DNA from: Streptomyces coffeae
Lineage (GTDB): Bacteria; Actinomycetota; Actinomycetes; Streptomycetales; Streptomycetaceae
DNA length: 64,000 nt
Direction: 5' to 3'
Assembly (NCBI RefSeq): GCF_016741875.1
Contig: NZ_JAERRF010000013.1
Span: 1-64,000, forward strand
This document shows, piece by piece, positions 1 through 6,986 of the stretch. The position numbers and the translations under genes were made by a program. Each line of letters begins with the position of its first letter. Positions within the stretch are counted from its first letter, which is position 1. The notes under the pieces are model-generated. The model had not been told where the DNA came from, ran no database searches, and worked only from the letters and a program-made list of their open reading frames with translations.

Positions 1-361
1 GGCCCGCGAGCTGAACGTGGACGCCGAGGGCATCGACATGGGCCCGTCCCCGACGGATGCCGCCCTGGCCGCCGATCTGGCGCTGCCGATCGAGGAGCTC
101 GAGCTCACCGTCCGCTCGTACAACTGCCTCAAGCGCGAGGGCATCCACTCGGTGGGCGAGCTGGTGGCCCGCTCCGAGGCGGACCTGCTGGACATCCGCA
201 ACTTCGGCGCCAAGTCGATCGACGAGGTCAAGGCGAAGCTGGCCGGGATGGGCCTGGCGCTCAAGGACAGCCCGCCCGGGTTCGACCCGACCGCCGCGGC
301 TGACGCCTTCGGCGCCGATGACGACGCGGACGCCGGTTTCGTGGAGACCGAGCAGTACTAG
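1..361 (+). CDS. rpoA: RNA polymerase alpha subunit, C-terminal part (5' end outside window)
   Basis: The reading frame is open from base 2 and ends in TAG at 359-361, giving about 119 visible residues. They hold the alpha C-terminal domain: LPIEELELTVRSYNCLKREG followed by HSVGELV and RNFGAKSIDEVK, the helix-hairpin-helix fold that contacts UP elements and activators. The last 30 or so residues form the acidic, alanine/aspartate-rich tail usual in actinobacterial alpha subunits. The N-terminal dimerisation domain lies outside the window. rplQ follows 112 bp downstream, the standard order at the end of the ribosomal/rpoA operon. The identification is certain; only the upstream boundary is unseen. 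Confidence 0.97.
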   Translation, partial: ARELNVDAEGIDMGPSPTDAALAADLALPIEELELTVRSYNCLKREGIHSVGELVARSEADLLDIRNFGAKSIDEVKAKLAGMGLALKDSPPGFDPTAAADAFGADDDADAGFVETEQY

Positions 362-473
362 AACCTGCCGGTCCACTGTGGCTGAGGTCTTGTCCTCAAT
401 CGCCGGACGGGCTGGATTTTGTTCACTGACACCGGTACCTGACACGGCCGGTGCAGACACCTAGGAGAAACAC

Positions 474-977
474 ATGCCGAAGCCCACCAAGGGCGCCCGT
501 CTGGGCGGCAGCGCTGCGCACGAGCGGCTCATGCTGGCGAACCTCGCCACCGCGCTGTTCGAGCACGGCCGGATCACCACCACCGAGGCAAAGGCCCGCC
601 GCCTGCGCCCGGTCGCGGAGAAGCTGGTCACCAAGGCGAAGAAGGGCGACCTTCACAACCGCCGTCTGGTGCTCCAGACCATCCGTGACAAGGGCGTTGT
701 GCACACTCTCTTCACCGAGATCGCGCCGCGCTACGAGAACCGGCCGGGTGGCTACACCCGTATCACCAAGATCGGTAACCGTCGTGGCGACAACGCCCCG
801 ATGGCGGTCATCGAGCTGGTCGAGGCGCTGACCGTGCAGCAGGAGGCTGTCGGCGAGGCCGAGGCCGCCACCCAGCGCTCCGCCAAGGACGCTGCCGGTG
901 ACCAGGCGATCGCGGACCTGAAGAAGGACGAGGCCGAGGCCACCGAGGCTCCGGCCGAGGAGTCCAAGGACGCCTGA
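474..977 (+). CDS. rplQ: 50S ribosomal protein L17
   Basis: This encodes a 167-residue L17, a large-subunit protein near the exit tunnel. The N-terminus MPKPTKGARLGGS and the stretch HERLMLANLATALFEHGRI are diagnostic of the family. Residues beyond about 118 form an alanine/glutamate-rich, low-complexity tail that bacterial L17 proteins of about 120 residues lack but that is normal in Streptomyces. The ATG follows the ribosome binding site TAGGAGAA. A weak 6-bp hairpin (430-453) lies in the spacer after rpoA, but co-transcription with rpoA is the expected arrangement. A strong terminator follows at 994-1034. Confidence 0.97.
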   Translation: MPKPTKGARLGGSAAHERLMLANLATALFEHGRITTTEAKARRLRPVAEKLVTKAKKGDLHNRRLVLQTIRDKGVVHTLFTEIAPRYENRPGGYTRITKIGNRRGDNAPMAVIELVEALTVQQEAVGEAEAATQRSAKDAAGDQAIADLKKDEAEATEAPAEESKDA

Positions 978-993
978 GCCGTCTGACGGCCAT

Positions 994-1034
994 GGACGGG
1001 CCCGCCCCCAGCGACATCGGGGGCGGGCCCGTCC
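994..1034 (+). terminator. Intrinsic-type terminator after rplQ
   Basis: A perfect 16-bp inverted repeat (994-1009 with 1019-1034) closes a 9-nt loop. The stem is almost all G/C and there is no T-tract, as is common in Streptomyces. It ends the rpoA-rplQ transcript 17 bp after the rplQ stop and 30 bp before the truA start. Confidence 0.88.
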
Positions 1035-1064
1035 CGCATGTCCCGCGTATCGAGAGGAACTGTG

Positions 1065-1940
1065 GTGAGTGACGAGGCGGCGCCCGGCTTCGTACGGGTC
1101 CGGCTGGACCTGAGCTATGACGGCGCGGACTTCTCGGGCTGGGCGAAACAGCGGGAACGGCGCACCGTCCAGGGCGAGTTGGAGAGCGCGCTGCGTACGG
1201 TCACCCGCTCGTCCGAGACCTATGAGCTGACCGTCGCGGGCCGTACCGACGCGGGGGTGCACGCCCGTGGGCAGGTCGCCCATGTCGATCTGCCGGAGCC
1301 GCTGTGGGCCGAGCACCGGGACAAACTGCTGCGCCGCCTCGCGGGCCGGCTGCCGCACGATGTCCGCGTCTGGCGCGTCACCGAGGCACCCGCCGGTTTC
1401 AACGCCCGCTTCTCCGCGATCTGGCGCCGCTACGCCTATCGCGTCATCGACCACCCCGGCGGTGTCGATCCGCTGCTGCGCGGCCATGTGCTCTGGCACG
1501 ACTGGCCGCTGGACGTCGACGCGATGAACGCCGCCTCGACACGGCTGCTGGGCGAACACGACTTCGCGGCGTACTGCAAGCGCCGCGACGGCGCCACCAC
1601 CATCCGCACCCTTCAGCGGCTGAGCTGGGAGCGCGGCGCGGACGGCGTCATCACCGCCACGGTGCGCGCCGACGCCTTCTGCCACAACATGGTGCGCTCG
1701 CTGGTCGGCGCGCTGCTCTTCGTCGGCGACGGCCACCGCCCCCCGGACTGGCCCGGCACGGTGCTGGCCGCGGGTGTGCGCGACTCCGCCGTCCATGTCG
1801 TCCGCCCCCATGGACTGACCCTCGAAGAGGTCGGCTACCCCGCCGATGACCACCTCGCGGCGCGCAACCGCGCCTCCCGCAACAAGCGTTCCCTCCCGGG
1901 CGCGGCCACCGCGGTGGACCTGAACGCGGGGTGCTGCTGA
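1065..1940 (+). CDS. truA: tRNA pseudouridine(38-40) synthase
   Basis: TruA isomerises uridines 38-40 in the anticodon stem of many tRNAs. The 291-residue product begins MSDEAAPGFVRVRLDLSYDG and carries the catalytic motif GRTDAGVHA with the essential Asp near residue 62. RVIDHP and the C-terminal FCHNMVRSLVGALL segment are also typical. I place the start at GTG 1065 because AGAGGA at 1053-1058 gives a 6-nt spacer. An in-frame ATG at 1038 lies directly behind the rplQ terminator and lacks a binding site, and GTG 1062 is too close. The length and rpoA-rplQ-truA order are standard. Confidence 0.94.
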   Translation: MSDEAAPGFVRVRLDLSYDGADFSGWAKQRERRTVQGELESALRTVTRSSETYELTVAGRTDAGVHARGQVAHVDLPEPLWAEHRDKLLRRLAGRLPHDVRVWRVTEAPAGFNARFSAIWRRYAYRVIDHPGGVDPLLRGHVLWHDWPLDVDAMNAASTRLLGEHDFAAYCKRRDGATTIRTLQRLSWERGADGVITATVRADAFCHNMVRSLVGALLFVGDGHRPPDWPGTVLAAGVRDSAVHVVRPHGLTLEEVGYPADDHLAARNRASRNKRSLPGAATAVDLNAGCC

Positions 1941-2166
1941 ATCCCCTTCCACCGCGGGCGGGTGTGAGCCGCGCGCAGGGGGGTACTCGGCGCCGCGTAT
2001 GGCGTCGGGAGTCGGCTGAGCGCCGCGGCGGAAGGCGACGGAAGGCGGGGGAAAGCGGCGGGATGGGGACGGTGGGATGGGCGGGAATCGTCTTCCGGGG
2101 TATCTGGAAGATCGATAGCATTTGCCGTCCGACAACTGAGCGCAGGCTGCCGCGAAAGGGATGCGC

Positions 2167-3045
2167 GTGAGTACCAGTGAGGCCGCCGTACGGGAACGCC
2201 TGACCAGGGCTCTGCGTGAGCGGGACGCGGAAATCGCCGACCGCTGGGTGGAGTTGCAGCTGGAACAGGCGCTGCTGGGGACGGACATCAGTGAGGCCGA
2301 ACTCCGCGAAGAGGCCGATGCGTTGATCGACGCGCTGGTGCCCGGGCTGGAGAGCGGGGCACCGGTGGACCGGGTCGTCACCTCCAACTCCGGTCTCCAG
2401 GAAGCGGTGGTGCGGCTGTCGATGCGCCGGGCGCGGGGCGGGGCCACCCCGACGGTGACCTCGCTCGCGGTGCTCGCGCTCAAGGAGGCGCTGCTCAAGG
2501 CGGTGCAGCGGGAGACCCGGGACGCCGAGGAGCTGTTCGCGTCGGCGGTGTTCATCAACCGGCTGCTGGATGTGGCCGGAGCGCTGTCGTTCGAGACCTA
2601 TGTCGAGGGCCGCGAGGAGATCATCCGGCGGCAGAGCCAGCAGTTGATGGAGCTGTCGACGCCGGTGGTGCGGCTGTGGCGGCAGGTGCTGGCGGTGCCG
2701 CTGATCGGCACCCTGGACACCGCCCGGACACAGGTGGTGATGGAGAATCTGCTCCAGGCCATACAGGACCACGAGGCGCTGGTCGCGATCGTGGACATCA
2801 CGGGTGTGCCCACGGTGGACACCGCGGTCGCCCAGCATCTGATGCAGACCGTCAACGCGGTACGGCTGATGGGCGCGGACTGTGTGATCAGCGGGGTCCG
2901 GCCGTCGATCGCGCAGACCATCGCCCAGCTCGGTATCGATCTGTCCGCCATCCTCACCCGGGCGACGCTGGCCGACGCGCTGGCAGCCGCGATCAAGCTC
3001 ATCGACGGTCCGGGCCCCGACGGGGACGACGGAGAGGGCCGGTGA
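2167..3045 (+). CDS. rsbR: RsbR-like stressosome co-antagonist (RsbRD N-terminal domain plus STAS)
   Basis: The 292-residue protein has a helical N-terminal sensor-like domain (about residues 5-150, RsbRD_N type) and a C-terminal STAS domain (about 175-280). Within the STAS domain, the segment VDITGVPTVDTAVAQHLM contains the threonines that correspond to the RsbT phosphorylation sites of Bacillus RsbR. I see no haem-globin fold in the N-terminus. With the next gene it would form the stressosome core that traps the RsbT kinase. GTG 2167 is preferred because AAGGG (2156-2160) lies 6 nt upstream; ATG 2161 would have no spacer. It is the first gene of a five-gene overlapping operon. Confidence 0.85.
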   Translation: MSTSEAAVRERLTRALRERDAEIADRWVELQLEQALLGTDISEAELREEADALIDALVPGLESGAPVDRVVTSNSGLQEAVVRLSMRRARGGATPTVTSLAVLALKEALLKAVQRETRDAEELFASAVFINRLLDVAGALSFETYVEGREEIIRRQSQQLMELSTPVVRLWRQVLAVPLIGTLDTARTQVVMENLLQAIQDHEALVAIVDITGVPTVDTAVAQHLMQTVNAVRLMGADCVISGVRPSIAQTIAQLGIDLSAILTRATLADALAAAIKLIDGPGPDGDDGEGR

Positions 3046-3452
3046 CCGCGCCCCGCCCGGCGGGCGTGCCGATTCTGCGGCTGGGTGATGTGCTGGTCAC
3101 CGGGCTGCTCAATGAGCTGGACGACGGGGCCGCCATCGCCTTCACCGAGGAGCTGACCGAGCGCATCTCGGCGGAGGGCGCCCGCGGGGTGCTCATCGAC
3201 ATCTCACGGCTGGAGATCATCGACTCCTTCGTGGCGCGCACCCTGATGGAACTGACCACGGTGGCGCGGCTGCTGGGCGCGCGGGTCATCGTGGCGGGGA
3301 TGCGGCCGCCGGTGGCGATCACGCTGGTCGAGCTGGGGATCGAACTGGTCGGGGTGGAGACCGCGCTCAACCCCGAGCAGGGGCTGGCCGCGCTGGGGTG
3401 GCGGCAGGCCCAGCAGTCCGTGGAAGGGTCCCGGCGTGGCGCTGCCCGGTGA
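3042..3452 (+). CDS. rsbS: RsbS-like STAS stressosome scaffold protein
   Basis: This encodes a 136-residue single STAS domain protein, the antagonist that holds the switch kinase in the stressosome. The core VLIDISRLEIIDSFVARTLMEL includes the serine (ID-S-F) matching the phosphorylated Ser of Bacillus RsbS, and MRPPVAITLVELG is the usual continuation. The GTG start overlaps the RsbR stop (GTGA), so the two are translationally coupled. The protein is about 15 residues longer than Bacillus RsbS because of short tails at each end. No other family fits. Confidence 0.88.
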   Translation: MTAPRPAGVPILRLGDVLVTGLLNELDDGAAIAFTEELTERISAEGARGVLIDISRLEIIDSFVARTLMELTTVARLLGARVIVAGMRPPVAITLVELGIELVGVETALNPEQGLAALGWRQAQQSVEGSRRGAAR

Positions 3453-3909
3453 GTCCGCCCTGGCGTCGTGGGGGAGGGCGGTCCCCACGTCCGCGGAGGA
3501 GGGTGCTCCCGCACCGTCGGCCCATGTGGTGCGGACCGAGGAGGATCTGCTGACGGTCCGGCACGCGGTGCGCGCGGCCACGGTGGAGGTCGGCTTCGGC
3601 CTGGTGGACCAGACCCGGGTGGTCACGGCGGCGAGCGAGCTGGCCCGTAACGCGTATGTCCACGGCGGCGGCGGCACCGTCACCATCGAGTATCCGCGGC
3701 GGCCGGGCGCCCGGGGGCTGCGGCTGGTGGTCAAGGACGACGGGCCGGGTATCGCGGATCTGGACGCGGCGCTGACCGACGGCTTCACCACGGGCTCGGG
3801 CCTGGGCCATGGACTGGGCGGTGCCCGGCGGCTGATGGACGAGTTTACGGTGCAGACCGGGCCGGGTGAGGGCACCGTGGTGACCGCCACCCGCTGGACG
3901 GCCCGGTGA
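3436..3909 (+). CDS. rsbT: RsbT-like serine kinase / switch protein
   Basis: This is a 157-residue GHKL ATPase of the anti-sigma/RsbT type. The N box is ASELARNAYVHGGG (residues 66-79), G1 is DDGPGI (101-106), and GLGHGLGGARRLMDEF supplies the G2 region. By family it phosphorylates RsbS and RsbR, leaves the stressosome and activates an RsbU phosphatase. The first 35 residues are an extra low-complexity leader compared with Bacillus RsbT (about 133 residues). The GTG start lies inside the end of rsbS (17-bp overlap), preceded by GGAAGGG. Confidence 0.88.
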   Translation: MALPGESALASWGRAVPTSAEEGAPAPSAHVVRTEEDLLTVRHAVRAATVEVGFGLVDQTRVVTAASELARNAYVHGGGGTVTIEYPRRPGARGLRLVVKDDGPGIADLDAALTDGFTTGSGLGHGLGGARRLMDEFTVQTGPGEGTVVTATRWTAR

Positions 3910-4931
3910 TCCGTCACCGCGCGACCCCCACCGCCGCCGTACGGGTGGACCACCACAGCGCGGTGCAACTGGCCGCGGTGACCGCGCGCGGTGTGGCGCG
4001 GGACTGCGGACTGCCGGGCGCGCTGCCCGACCAGGCGGCGGTGATCGCCTCGGAGCTGGCGAGCAATCTCGACAAGCACGCCAGCGACGGCACGCTCTAC
4101 ATCCAGCCGACCCCGCTCGGCGCCGGAGTGGAGATCCTGGCCGCCGACCGCGGCCCGGGGATGCCGGAGCTGGAGCGCTGTCTGACCGATGGCTACACCA
4201 CGGCCGGCACGCTGGGGGTGGGGCTGGGCGCGGTGAGCCGGATGGCCACCCACTTCACCATCCGCACCGGGACCGACGCCGGTGGCGGGACGTGGGCATG
4301 CGCCCGGCTCACCCCGCCCGGCGACCGCGAGACCGCGCTCCAGGACGTGGGCTCGGTGTGTCTGGCGGTGGAGGGGGAGGAGGACTGCGGTGACGCCCGC
4401 GCGGTGGTGCAGACCGGTGAGACCCGCACCGCCGCCGTCCTGGACGGGCTGGGCCACGGCTCGCGGGCGGCCGAGGCGGCCCAGGTGGCCCTGCGGTCCT
4501 TCCTCGCCGACCCCGGTCGGCCGCTGCCCGATCTGCTCACCGCGATGAACCGCGCCCTGCGCCGCACCCGGGGGGCCGCCGTCGGGCTGCTGCGGCTGCG
4601 CCCGGAGAGCGCCGACTACTGCGGTATCGGCAACGTCCGCGCGCTGACCCTCTCCCACACGGGGGTGCACCACCGGCTGACCGGGCAGCCCGGGGTGGTC
4701 GGCTGGAGCATGCCGACACCGCGCACCCACGGCTTTCCGGTGCCGCCGGGGGCCACCGTGGTGCTGTACAGCGACGGTATCGACTGCCGGTGGGCGCGTG
4801 AGCCGTCGCCGTCCCTGCTGCGCCTGCCCCCGTCCCTGCTGTCCGCGGCGCTCGCCCACGGCCACCGTCGCCTCCGTGACGACGCGACGGTCCTCGCGTC
4901 CAGATCCCCACAGACACCGAGGCTGCCATGA
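3906..4931 (+). CDS. Fusion of an RsbT-like ATPase domain and an RsbX/SpoIIE-type PP2C phosphatase
   Basis: The 341-residue protein fuses two modules. Residues 1-140 are a GHKL ATPase-like domain: N box SELASNLDKHAS, G1 ADRGPGMPE and GLGAVSRMA. Residues about 150-335 are a PP2C-type phosphatase with LDGLGHG, YSDGI and RDDATVLA supplying the metal-binding aspartates. In Bacillus the separate RsbX phosphatase dephosphorylates RsbR and RsbS and resets the stressosome; that role is inferred here. The GTG overlaps the rsbT stop by 4 bp, so coupling continues. ATPase-PP2C fusions of this kind are common in actinobacteria. Confidence 0.82.
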   Translation: MIRHRATPTAAVRVDHHSAVQLAAVTARGVARDCGLPGALPDQAAVIASELASNLDKHASDGTLYIQPTPLGAGVEILAADRGPGMPELERCLTDGYTTAGTLGVGLGAVSRMATHFTIRTGTDAGGGTWACARLTPPGDRETALQDVGSVCLAVEGEEDCGDARAVVQTGETRTAAVLDGLGHGSRAAEAAQVALRSFLADPGRPLPDLLTAMNRALRRTRGAAVGLLRLRPESADYCGIGNVRALTLSHTGVHHRLTGQPGVVGWSMPTPRTHGFPVPPGATVVLYSDGIDCRWAREPSPSLLRLPPSLLSAALAHGHRRLRDDATVLASRSPQTPRLP

Positions 4932-6232
4932 CGACCCGGACCGCTGGATGCGCCACCAAGGCGGAGCTGTGCCGGGCCGTACGACGGCTGGCCCATGACC
5001 ACGGCCTGGATCCCGCGCTCCGGGGCCGGCTGGTGCTGTCGGCGGCCGAGGTCGCGGCGGAGGCCGTACGTACCGCCGAGGGCACCAGCGTGACCTGGTC
5101 GTTCGAGCCGGACCGCAATGCGCGGGGCAGTGGTCTGGGCGTGCTCACGGTCACGCTGCGCACGGCCCGGCCCCCGGCCCCGCGGTCGGTGACGGAGCTG
5201 CCGCTGCCCGCGGACGCGGTGCACGGCCTGGATGTGGTGTGGCGGCTCCCGGCCCGCGCGGCGGCGACCGGACCGGTCGGGAACGGCGGCCCAGCAGGCG
5301 GCTCCGTCAACGGTGGCGGTTCGTCCGACGACGCCGCGCTCGCCGACGAGGAGTTGCGCGCCGTGATGGCCCGTGCCGACGCGCTCACCGCCGAGCACCG
5401 CAGGCTGAAGGACGAACTGGAGGAGACCAACAGCGGGGTTCTCGCCCTCTACGTCCAGCTCGACGAGCGCGACGAGCAGTTGCGCACCGCCCACGGCCAG
5501 ACCCTGCGGGAACTCGAGGACGCGCTGCGCCCCTCCCCGCTGGAGGTCGAGGGGCTCGAACTGGCCGTCCACTACGCGCCGGCGGGCACCGACGCCCCCA
5601 CCGGCGGGGATCTCTACGACTGGTTCGTCCTGCCCGACGGCACCGTCCACATCACCATCGTGGACGCCCTCGGACACGGCGTGACCAGTACGCGCAGCGC
5701 GCTCAATGTCACCCACGCCGTGCGCACCCTGACCCTGGAGGGGCATCACCTGGAGTCGATCGTGGCGCGGACCGACGAGATCCTGCTGCCCTTCGACCGG
5801 AGCGTGATGGCCACCGTGCTGCTGGCCCGGGTGAATCCGGCCTCCGGTGAGCTGCGGGTGGCCAACGGCAGCCATCCTCCCGCGCTGCTGCTGCGGGAGG
5901 ACGGAACGGCCCGTTATCTGGAGGCCCGTGGGCGCGGGATCGGCTTTCCGATGCCCGGAAGCGACCGGCTGGTCGGCGAGCGGCTGGCCCCGGGCGACCT
6001 TCTGCTGCTCTACACCGACGGCCTCACCGAGAGCCGGAGGGACCCGATCGAGGGCGAGAAGCGGCTGATGGAGGCCGCGCGGAGCCACCGGGGCCGCCCG
6101 ACGGAGGACATCCCCGGCGCGATCGCACGGGATATGCACACCGTGATCCTCCACCCGGACGACACCCTCGCCCTGGCTGTCCGGTTCATCGACGGCCGAT
6201 CGCCGGATCGGCCGCCGACGGCTGACGGGTGA
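4928..6232 (+). CDS. RsbU-like PP2C (SpoIIE domain) phosphatase with degenerate ATPase-like N-terminus
   Basis: The 434-residue protein probably acts as the RsbU-type effector of the operon. Residues 1-105 resemble an RsbT/RsbW fold (SAAEVAAEAVRT at the N-box position) but lack recognisable glycine boxes. A coiled coil follows at about 130-190. The SpoIIE phosphatase domain (about 195-425) has GGDLYDW, VDALGHG, ANGSHPP and YTDGLTE, giving a complete metal site. It would dephosphorylate an anti-anti-sigma factor (RsbV type), but no such gene is nearby. The ATG overlaps the preceding stop as ATGA. It ends directly against a convergent gene. Confidence 0.82.
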   Translation: MTTRTAGCATKAELCRAVRRLAHDHGLDPALRGRLVLSAAEVAAEAVRTAEGTSVTWSFEPDRNARGSGLGVLTVTLRTARPPAPRSVTELPLPADAVHGLDVVWRLPARAAATGPVGNGGPAGGSVNGGGSSDDAALADEELRAVMARADALTAEHRRLKDELEETNSGVLALYVQLDERDEQLRTAHGQTLRELEDALRPSPLEVEGLELAVHYAPAGTDAPTGGDLYDWFVLPDGTVHITIVDALGHGVTSTRSALNVTHAVRTLTLEGHHLESIVARTDEILLPFDRSVMATVLLARVNPASGELRVANGSHPPALLLREDGTARYLEARGRGIGFPMPGSDRLVGERLAPGDLLLLYTDGLTESRRDPIEGEKRLMEAARSHRGRPTEDIPGAIARDMHTVILHPDDTLALAVRFIDGRSPDRPPTADG

Positions 6233-6889
6233 TCACCGGGCGGGACCCAGCCGCTGCCCCGGGATCCGGCCGGGGCGCTGTCCGCCCCGGCTCTGCTGCG
6301 GCAGCACCGGCCGCCGCGAGGGGTGCCGACGGCGTAGGCCCCTGTCCTGGGGCTGGGCGCGGACCAGCTCCTCGAACAGGGAGCGGGCGGAGACCAGTGC
6401 CTCACGCATCCGCTCGGTCTCGACCTCGCCGCCACCTCGGGTCTGCGCGGCCATCAGATGCAGTCGGCGGTAGCCGTCGACGGTGTAGGCGTGGCGGACG
6501 GACATCGCGTCCATCTGCTCCTCGTGGGACGCCGAGGCGTAACCGCGCTCGACGGCCAACTCACCGAGCAGCCGGTCGGCTTCCCGCACCGCGTGGGCCG
6601 GGGCGTCGACGAACTGCTCCTGAAGGCCCGCCCACCGTGCCGCGTAGCTCTCACGGGCCTCCGGTGACAGGCGCTGTACCGGCAGATTGCCGTAGTGACG
6701 GACCCGCTCGCTCAGCTCCCACAGCGCGGCTTTCTCATCGCCGTTGTGCCGGGAGACGGCCCGGTCGTACTCGGGGCCGAACCGGTTCATGAGTCCGCCG
6801 CGGCCGCTCTGGCGGACCGACGGGGCGAACACCAGCGCCGCCATGGCCCCCAGGGCCGCCACCAGGATGATGAGCGCAACTGTTGACAT
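6233..6889 (-). CDS. Membrane-anchored protein of unknown function
   Basis: I do not recognise this 218-residue protein. It has one N-terminal hydrophobic segment (MSTVALIILVAALGAMAALVF, about residues 1-21) and then a charged, probably helical domain (NRFGPEYDRAVSRHNGDEKA, PVQRLSPEARESYAARW). The final 30 residues are arginine/glutamine-rich. The likely topology is a short N-terminal anchor with a cytoplasmic domain. The start at 6889 is chosen because GGAAGG lies just upstream on the minus strand. It is convergent with the RsbU-like gene with no bases between the stops. Similar proteins seem common in Streptomyces, without an assigned role. Confidence 0.7.
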   Translation of the reverse strand: MSTVALIILVAALGAMAALVFAPSVRQSGRGGLMNRFGPEYDRAVSRHNGDEKAALWELSERVRHYGNLPVQRLSPEARESYAARWAGLQEQFVDAPAHAVREADRLLGELAVERGYASASHEEQMDAMSVRHAYTVDGYRRLHLMAAQTRGGGEVETERMREALVSARSLFEELVRAQPQDRGLRRRHPSRRPVLPQQSRGGQRPGRIPGQRLGPAR

Positions 6890-6986
6890 CGTTATGCCTT
6901 CCGCAGAGGTTTCCTCGCTCGAGGCTGATATCACCGAGTGTTACCGAAGTCGCCCGGGCCAAACACACTCCGTTGGCTTCGGGGTC

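Noticed and set aside
423..2558. A 711-codon minus-strand open frame across rplQ, truA and rsbR
   Set aside because: It lies antisense to three certain genes, has no family-like motifs and reflects GC-rich codon bias leaving long open shadows.
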